From the NCBI GenBank assembly GCA_964461115.1, contig CAYWSX010000003.1:199497-263496 (forward strand): a stretch of 64,000 nucleotides of DNA, in the 5' to 3' direction. The position numbers were made by a program, and so were the translations under genes. Numbering within the stretch: the stretch's first letter is position 1; each line of letters begins with the position of its first letter. The stretch comes from RGIG2134 sp964461115. Its GTDB lineage: Bacteria > Cyanobacteriota > Vampirovibrionia > Gastranaerophilales > Gastranaerophilaceae. Below the pieces are notes generated by a model. That model saw only the letters and a list, made by a program, of their open reading frames with translations, ran no database searches and was not told the origin of the DNA. Shown in pieces: positions 59,800 to 64,000 of the stretch.

Positions 59800-60858
59800 G
59801 TGAAAAAAATCTTATCGAAAATTTTTTCAATAAAAGAAGAGCATAACAAAAGGTTTAGGATAAGATTTCTCTTCTTTAAGTTTTCAATTTATCTTGGTCG
59901 TAAAAGAGACAAAAATAAAATTCCAATGATGACATATGAGGAAATAAACGAAAAAGTCAAAAAAATCGACAAATTGGAAGCACAAATTTATAATCTTATT
60001 TACGAATTGAAAGATCCACGAACGCTTGAAAATATAAAACTTCCGAAAATAATGACAAAGGAAGAAACATTAAAAAAACTAATAAACTCCAATTGCTCTA
60101 TATGCCGATTTGGTGACGGAGAATTAGCTATAATGTTTGAAGGCAGAGGCTATCACTTCCAAAAGGCCGTTCCTGAATTGAGAAAAAGATTAAAAGAGGT
60201 TCTGGAATCAAAAGACGATAACATTTTAATTGGATTGCACAATGGTTTCGGAAATTTAGATATCTATAAAAGAGAGTCACGATCTTATTTCTGGACAGTT
60301 TCGTTTTTACACAGAGAGGATATTTATAACTCCATTGATTTTTCAAGAACATACTATGATGCAATGCTAACACGCGGATATGAAGTATATAAAGCACCTA
60401 TTGAGGAAACAACCGCATTTTTTAATGAGTTTAAAACACTCTGGCAAAACAAAGATATTGTTATAGTTGAAGGAGAAGGTACAAGATCGGGGCTTGGTAA
60501 TGACCTATACGAAAGTGCAAAATCCATAGAAAGAATTCTTTGCCCTGCCGAACAAGCTTTTGATAAATATGATGAAATATTAAACGAATGTAAAAAAATA
60601 AATAAAGATAAGATGGTTCTGATTTGTTTGGGACCTACAGCTACAATTTTAGCATACGATATGGGAAAACTGGGATATCAAGCCCTCGATATAGGACATT
60701 TGGATATTGAATATGAATGGTTCAAATCACAAATTAAATCTTGGAGAGATAGACATCCTATTCCGGGAAGATACATGCACGAAATAGTAGAGTATCGTTT
60801 TATTCCCCCTGTTTCAGATCCGGAATATCACAACCAAATAATTGCAAAAATCCTTTAA
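59800..60858 (+). CDS. GT-D fold glycosyltransferase (SP_1767/DUF1792-like)
   Basis: 352 aa, GTG start with GGAGTG-type site. An N-terminal basic/coiled region (EINEKVKKIDKLEAQIYNLI) is followed by the GT-D motif region SICRFGDGELAIMFEGRGYHFQ, cut here after the FGDGE box. The RFGDGE segment and later VEGEGTRSGLGNDLY and VLICLGPTATILAYD fit this family, which transfers sugars to surface protein glycans. The acceptor is unknown. The gene and its upstream region are more AT-rich than neighbours. Confidence 0.8.
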   Translation: MKKILSKIFSIKEEHNKRFRIRFLFFKFSIYLGRKRDKNKIPMMTYEEINEKVKKIDKLEAQIYNLIYELKDPRTLENIKLPKIMTKEETLKKLINSNCSICRFGDGELAIMFEGRGYHFQKAVPELRKRLKEVLESKDDNILIGLHNGFGNLDIYKRESRSYFWTVSFLHREDIYNSIDFSRTYYDAMLTRGYEVYKAPIEETTAFFNEFKTLWQNKDIVIVEGEGTRSGLGNDLYESAKSIERILCPAEQAFDKYDEILNECKKINKDKMVLICLGPTATILAYDMGKLGYQALDIGHLDIEYEWFKSQIKSWRDRHPIPGRYMHEIVEYRFIPPVSDPEYHNQIIAKIL

Positions 60859-60868
60859 AAAAAAATCT

Positions 60869-60893
60869 GCGCAAGCATAATAAATACTTGCGC
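60869..60893 (-). terminator. Terminator of 60926-61231 gene
   Basis: Stem GCGCAAG / CTTGCGC; on the minus strand a T run follows (poly-A at 60857-60865 on plus). Confidence 0.75.
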
Positions 60894-60925
60894 CAAATAA
60901 GGAATATTAAATTTTTAGTTGTCCT

Positions 60926-61231
60926 TTATACCGACTTTTTCTTGGTGCCTGTCATATTTTTGACAGTACCTGTGACACCTGCAGATTTCATTGCCTGAAT
61001 TGCAGCTGTCATGTCAGATTGAGGAACCTGGAGCACACGCTGCTTTGCGCCTGACATTTTAAGACGTTTTACAGCTTCTTTGAGATTACCGCAACGCTCA
61101 ACTTCAGTTGCTCGCCTCTTGTCAGCAGTAAGAGCATCCAGTCTTTTGCCTTTGCCCAGAGGGTATTCCGTGTACCCGCCTTTTCCTGCAGCTTTTGCTT
61201 GTGCTTGCTTGTGTGAACATGATTTAGTCAT
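60926..61231 (-). CDS. Unknown small basic protein (101 aa)
   Basis: Very Lys/Arg/Gly/Ser-rich: MTKSCSHKQAQAKAAGKGGY, then PLGKGKRLDALTADKRR and a C-terminal half with LQVPQSDMTAAIQAMKSAGV. The basic character suggests nucleic-acid binding, but no family is recognised. AAGGAAAT site before the ATG and its own terminator. Confidence 0.6.
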   Translation of the reverse strand: MTKSCSHKQAQAKAAGKGGYTEYPLGKGKRLDALTADKRRATEVERCGNLKEAVKRLKMSGAKQRVLQVPQSDMTAAIQAMKSAGVTGTVKNMTGTKKKSV

Positions 61232-61358
61232 TATATTTCCTTATTAGGCTATTACTTTATTATATTAACACACGTGGGCACAAAAGTAAACATTAGTTCA
61301 CTAATAGTATACAAAATTTTACAATTTATGTTAATATTATAATTACACAGGGAGCAAT

Positions 61359-61790
61359 ATGGATAATACAAAACTACAATTAGAAAAATTCGGATACGAG
61401 TTAAAAACCCGGCGTGAATCACTTGGGTATTCAATTAGGAAGCTTGAAGAACTTTCAGGCGTGAGCAAAACACTTATAAGTCAGCTCGAAAATAGCCTTA
61501 GAGACAGATTTCCGAAAAGAACTACGGTAAAACTGCTGAATGACGCATTAAAATTCAAATACAATGAGCTTCTTTTCCTTGCTGACATATTTTTTGAACC
61601 GGTTTATCAAACAGAAGCTGAAAATTTAAAGTGGCAAGACAAACTGAGAGAATTCCTCGCGACGGAAACTCCGCTTGACACAGACAGCGTACATAAAGCT
61701 ATATCTTTTGCAGAAAATATTCTTATTGTTCAAAAAATACACGAAGAAGGTCTCGCAGAAAAATATCCCGAATTGCAAGACCTCCTTTAA
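61359..61790 (+). CDS. XRE-family HTH regulator (143 aa)
   Basis: N-terminal HTH: GYELKTRRESLGYSIRKLEE, then LSGVSKTLISQLENSL. A ~75-residue C-terminal helical extension (LKWQDKLREFLATETPLDTD) could be a ligand or partner domain. GGGAGC site. Divergent from the 60926 gene. Confidence 0.88.
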   Translation: MDNTKLQLEKFGYELKTRRESLGYSIRKLEELSGVSKTLISQLENSLRDRFPKRTTVKLLNDALKFKYNELLFLADIFFEPVYQTEAENLKWQDKLREFLATETPLDTDSVHKAISFAENILIVQKIHEEGLAEKYPELQDLL

Positions 61791-61803
61791 TATTTTTTAA
61801 TTA

Positions 61804-62772
61804 TTAATGGTGAAGGAAATGCCTTAGAAGTTTTGCAGCAAGAGCAAAAGCGCCTTTTGTCGGCATTGTGTCAAATACCTCATTCAACATCATAAAATCG
61901 TGAGTAACTCCGTTAATTCGAGCATTTACAACTTCAACACCGGCGTCATCAAGCTTTTTGGCGTAAGCTTCACCTTCATCTCTTAAAACATCGTTCTCTG
62001 CGGTGATTATGAGTGTCGGAGGCAAGCCCTGAAGCTCTTCGAGCTTAGCTTTTAATGGCGAAATGCAACTTTCATGCCTTCTGTCTTTGTCCGGGCAATA
62101 AGCATCCCAAAACCATTCCATGGCCTTTTTAGTAAGCCAGGGACCATCTTTAAACTCTTTATAAGACTCTGTTTTCATCTCTGCGTCCGTTACAGGATAG
62201 AAAAGCGCCTGAAAAACAATTTTTGGACCGTGTTCTTTTTGAGCACGTATTGCAACCGCAGTAGCAAGATTTCCACCTGCACTGTCTCCGGCAACTGCAA
62301 TTTTTTCCGAATTTATATTGAAACCGTCAGGATTATTGTAAATATAATCAACGACAGCATAGCATTCATCGAACGAAGCAGGGTAATGAACGTCAGGTGA
62401 AGGCGTGAATGTCGGGAAAATTACCGTGCAGTTTGACCATACAGCAAGCCTTCGCAAAAGCATATCATGAGTCTCTTTATCGCCTAAAATCCAACCGCCG
62501 CCATGAAAATAAATTACGGCAGGAAGTTTTTCGTTGTTTCCCGGAGGTCTGACAACTCGGATATCAACATTTCCGACAGTTGGCGTAAATATCTGCGTAT
62601 CGCAAATATCTGCCGGGATTTCTTTGTGAGATTTTCGCTGAAGCTCTTTCAAAAATTCGCGGGCTTTTTCAGGCTTCATTTTATACAGCGGTTCTCCGCC
62701 TTGTTCTTCAAGAAAATGTATAAAATCAGCTGCTTTTTTGTATAAATTCGGGTGTTTAGAATTTGTCATCAA
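61804..62772 (-). CDS. Alpha/beta-hydrolase esterase/lipase (HSL-like)
   Basis: 322 aa. Oxyanion motif YFHGGGWILGD, nucleophile elbow AGDSAGGNLA (Ser), Asp in ITAENDVLRDEG and His in GVTHDFMML. This is the hormone-sensitive-lipase-like short-chain ester family. The N-terminal ~75 residues form a helical cap. No signal peptide, so intracellular. AAAAGGAG site. Confidence 0.93.
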   Translation of the reverse strand: MMTNSKHPNLYKKAADFIHFLEEQGGEPLYKMKPEKAREFLKELQRKSHKEIPADICDTQIFTPTVGNVDIRVVRPPGNNEKLPAVIYFHGGGWILGDKETHDMLLRRLAVWSNCTVIFPTFTPSPDVHYPASFDECYAVVDYIYNNPDGFNINSEKIAVAGDSAGGNLATAVAIRAQKEHGPKIVFQALFYPVTDAEMKTESYKEFKDGPWLTKKAMEWFWDAYCPDKDRRHESCISPLKAKLEELQGLPPTLIITAENDVLRDEGEAYAKKLDDAGVEVVNARINGVTHDFMMLNEVFDTMPTKGAFALAAKLLRHFLHH

Positions 62773-62934
62773 AATACTCCTTTTATAACAAGGTTCCGCT
62801 CATAATGATAAATCACAAGATTGGCGAGGACATTCCGCTTTTCGGCTAGTAATAATTTTAAAAACTCTACTAAAAGGTAATTTTTAAAATTAAAAAGCGT
62901 GTTATAAATGTAAAATCTATAAAAGGAGAAAATT

Positions 62935-63126
62935 ATGAGCAGAAATATGCCTAAAAATAAAGAAACACCGCAGCAAAAAGCTAAAATCAGCAAAGTTATG
63001 CACGAATACAAAACCGGGGACTTGAAATCATCTTCCGGAAAAAAGGTAACTAATGAAAAGCAAGCCGTCGCGATAGCTTTGAGTGAGGCACATGTTTCAA
63101 AAAAACAGCTTAAAAAGAAAAAATAA
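62935..63126 (+). CDS. Small Lys-rich DUF6496-like protein (63 aa)
   Basis: KISKVMHEYKTGDLKSSSG and KKVTNEKQAVAIALSEAH match the pattern of a small stress-associated family (DUF6496) with helix-Gly/Ser loop-helix layout; the tail is KKQLKKKK. AAAAGGAG site. The function of the family is not settled; a DNA- or stress-linked role is common speculation. Confidence 0.75.
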   Translation: MSRNMPKNKETPQQKAKISKVMHEYKTGDLKSSSGKKVTNEKQAVAIALSEAHVSKKQLKKKK

Positions 63127-63143
63127 ATCAAAAAGGAGAACCC

Positions 63144-63854
63144 ATGTATCAAATACGCCACAGAAATAAACGCGGAAAAACAATCTTGAGCTGGCTTGAC
63201 AGCTCGCATACTTTTTCATTCGCAGGCTATACGGATGAAAACTACATGGGCTTTAGCGACCTGCGCGTCATAAATGAAGACTACATGACGCCCGGTCATG
63301 GGTTTGAACTTCACAGTCATTCCAATATGGAAATAATAAGCATTGTTTTAGAAGGCACCCTCGAACACAAAGATAACATGGGGAACAAAGAACAGCTCAG
63401 ACGGGGAGAAATCCAAACAATGACGGCGGGAACAGGGGTTTATCATAGCGAATACAATCCTTCCGAAACCGAAACAACACACTTTCTGCAAATTTGGATT
63501 TTAACAGACAAAAACAATGCAGATCCTGACTATGCTCAGAAGAAATTTAATGCCGAAGAAGAACCGAACAAGCTTCATCTAATTGTCTCTGAATATGGAG
63601 AGGAAAACTCTTTGACAATAAACCAAGACGCAAAAGTTTATCAGGGAATTATCGAAATAGGAAAGAATATTTATTTTGAAGCGCACAAAAATCGCGAATA
63701 TTGGATACAAATCGCTGAAGGCACCGTCAAAATCAAAGACAAAGTACTCGAAGCCGGAGACGGGCTTGCAATAAGTGAAGAAGAGGAGAATTTATCAATT
63801 GAAGGCATTGCAACCAAGTCTAATTTACTCATTTTTGATTTGAGAAAAATCTAA
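63144..63854 (+). CDS. Pirin-family bicupin (YhhW-like)
   Basis: 236 aa. N-terminal cupin: FAGYTDENYMGFSDLRVIN, PGHGFELHSHSNMEIISIVL, GEIQTMTAGTGVYHSEYNP (metal-ligand His, His, Glu, His pattern), and a C-terminal cupin half. Pirins may act as quercetin 2,3-dioxygenases or redox sensors. AAAAGGAG site. Follows the DUF6496-like gene by 17 bases on the same strand. Confidence 0.92.
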   Translation: MYQIRHRNKRGKTILSWLDSSHTFSFAGYTDENYMGFSDLRVINEDYMTPGHGFELHSHSNMEIISIVLEGTLEHKDNMGNKEQLRRGEIQTMTAGTGVYHSEYNPSETETTHFLQIWILTDKNNADPDYAQKKFNAEEEPNKLHLIVSEYGEENSLTINQDAKVYQGIIEIGKNIYFEAHKNREYWIQIAEGTVKIKDKVLEAGDGLAISEEEENLSIEGIATKSNLLIFDLRKI

Positions 63855-63945
63855 AATATTTTTGTCGCCACGCCTCCGTAACGCTTAAGTACTTGTTAAA
63901 AAAAACATTTTAAGATATCATATAAATGTTGAGAATTTAATACAC

Positions 63946-64000
63946 GGAGAACTGGCCGAGTGGCTGAAGGCGGCACCCTGCTAAGGTGTTATGTGGAGTA
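63946..64000 (+). tRNA. tRNA-Ser (anticodon GCT), truncated by window end
   Basis: Acceptor 5' half GGAGAAC, D-arm TGGCCGAGTGG, anticodon stem GCACC / GGTGT with loop CTGCTAA giving anticodon GCT. The 3' half is beyond the window. Confidence 0.9.

Overview
The window looks like a chromosomal piece of a Gram-negative, anaerobic, AT-rich bacterium close to the non-photosynthetic cyanobacterial sister lineage (Vampirovibrionia/Melainabacteria, Gastranaerophilales-like). This is inferred from the gene mix, not from a marker phylogeny. The mix includes an SLH-domain outer-membrane protein, a C-terminal-Phe beta-barrel protein, many small proteins with a shared N-terminal 'x-F-x-G/S' motif, prepilin-like proteins, pyruvate phosphate dikinase and a large [FeFe]-hydrogenase complement. 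I see no phage, CRISPR array, rRNA operon or transposase.

Layout. 0-8 kb: end of a prepilin-like gene, an ahcY / small Cys protein / NfnA-like operon, a PHP protein, a TonB-C protein flanked by direct repeats, and ppdK. 8-12 kb: three tandem paralogues of unknown function, a beta-barrel protein and a small membrane protein. 12-21.5 kb: a surface and calcium-themed block with an RTX-like repeat protein, a Cys-rich SLH protein and three large EF-hand/Pro-Glu-rich paralogues. 22-29.4 kb: nusA, rimP, hemW, a rhodanese, two paralogous putative Cys-His-Asp enzymes, hydE and cysK. 29.5-36.9 kb: a prepilin gene behind a C9 tract, wecB, a Wzx-like flippase, a CheD-like protein, a NimA-like flavoprotein, a TRIC-type channel and a DEAD-box helicase. 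37 kb: tRNA-Leu with a 38-bp att-like duplication. 37.4-44.3 kb: panE, a GH13-like enzyme, OadG plus an ArsB/NhaD-type transporter, and an acyl-CoA ligase.

44.3-53.6 kb is the hydrogen-metabolism island. A bifurcating-type HydCBA operon is divergent from a five-gene operon: small [2Fe-2S] protein, PAS-containing sensory [FeFe]-hydrogenase, SpoIIE-type PP2C phosphatase, second [2Fe-2S] protein and a second catalytic-type [FeFe]-hydrogenase. The first likely interconverts H2 with NADH and reduced ferredoxin. The second looks like an H2- or redox-sensing relay with its own enzyme. hydE elsewhere in the window supplies H-cluster maturation.

53.9-59.2 kb: a class II photolyase, then a compact operon of exported proteins (a degenerate M48 peptidase, a secreted beta-rich protein, an intact M48 peptidase, and an NAD-dependent DNA ligase with a signal peptide and no BRCT domain). 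59.2-64 kb: two XRE regulators, a GT-D glycosyltransferase, an esterase, a pirin and a truncated tRNA-Ser.

The most promising undescribed items are the N-terminal motif shared by otherwise unrelated proteins (including two enzyme-like families), the exported ligase/M48 operon, the hydrogenase-phosphatase relay, and the CheD-like protein with conserved Thr/Cys/His spacing.
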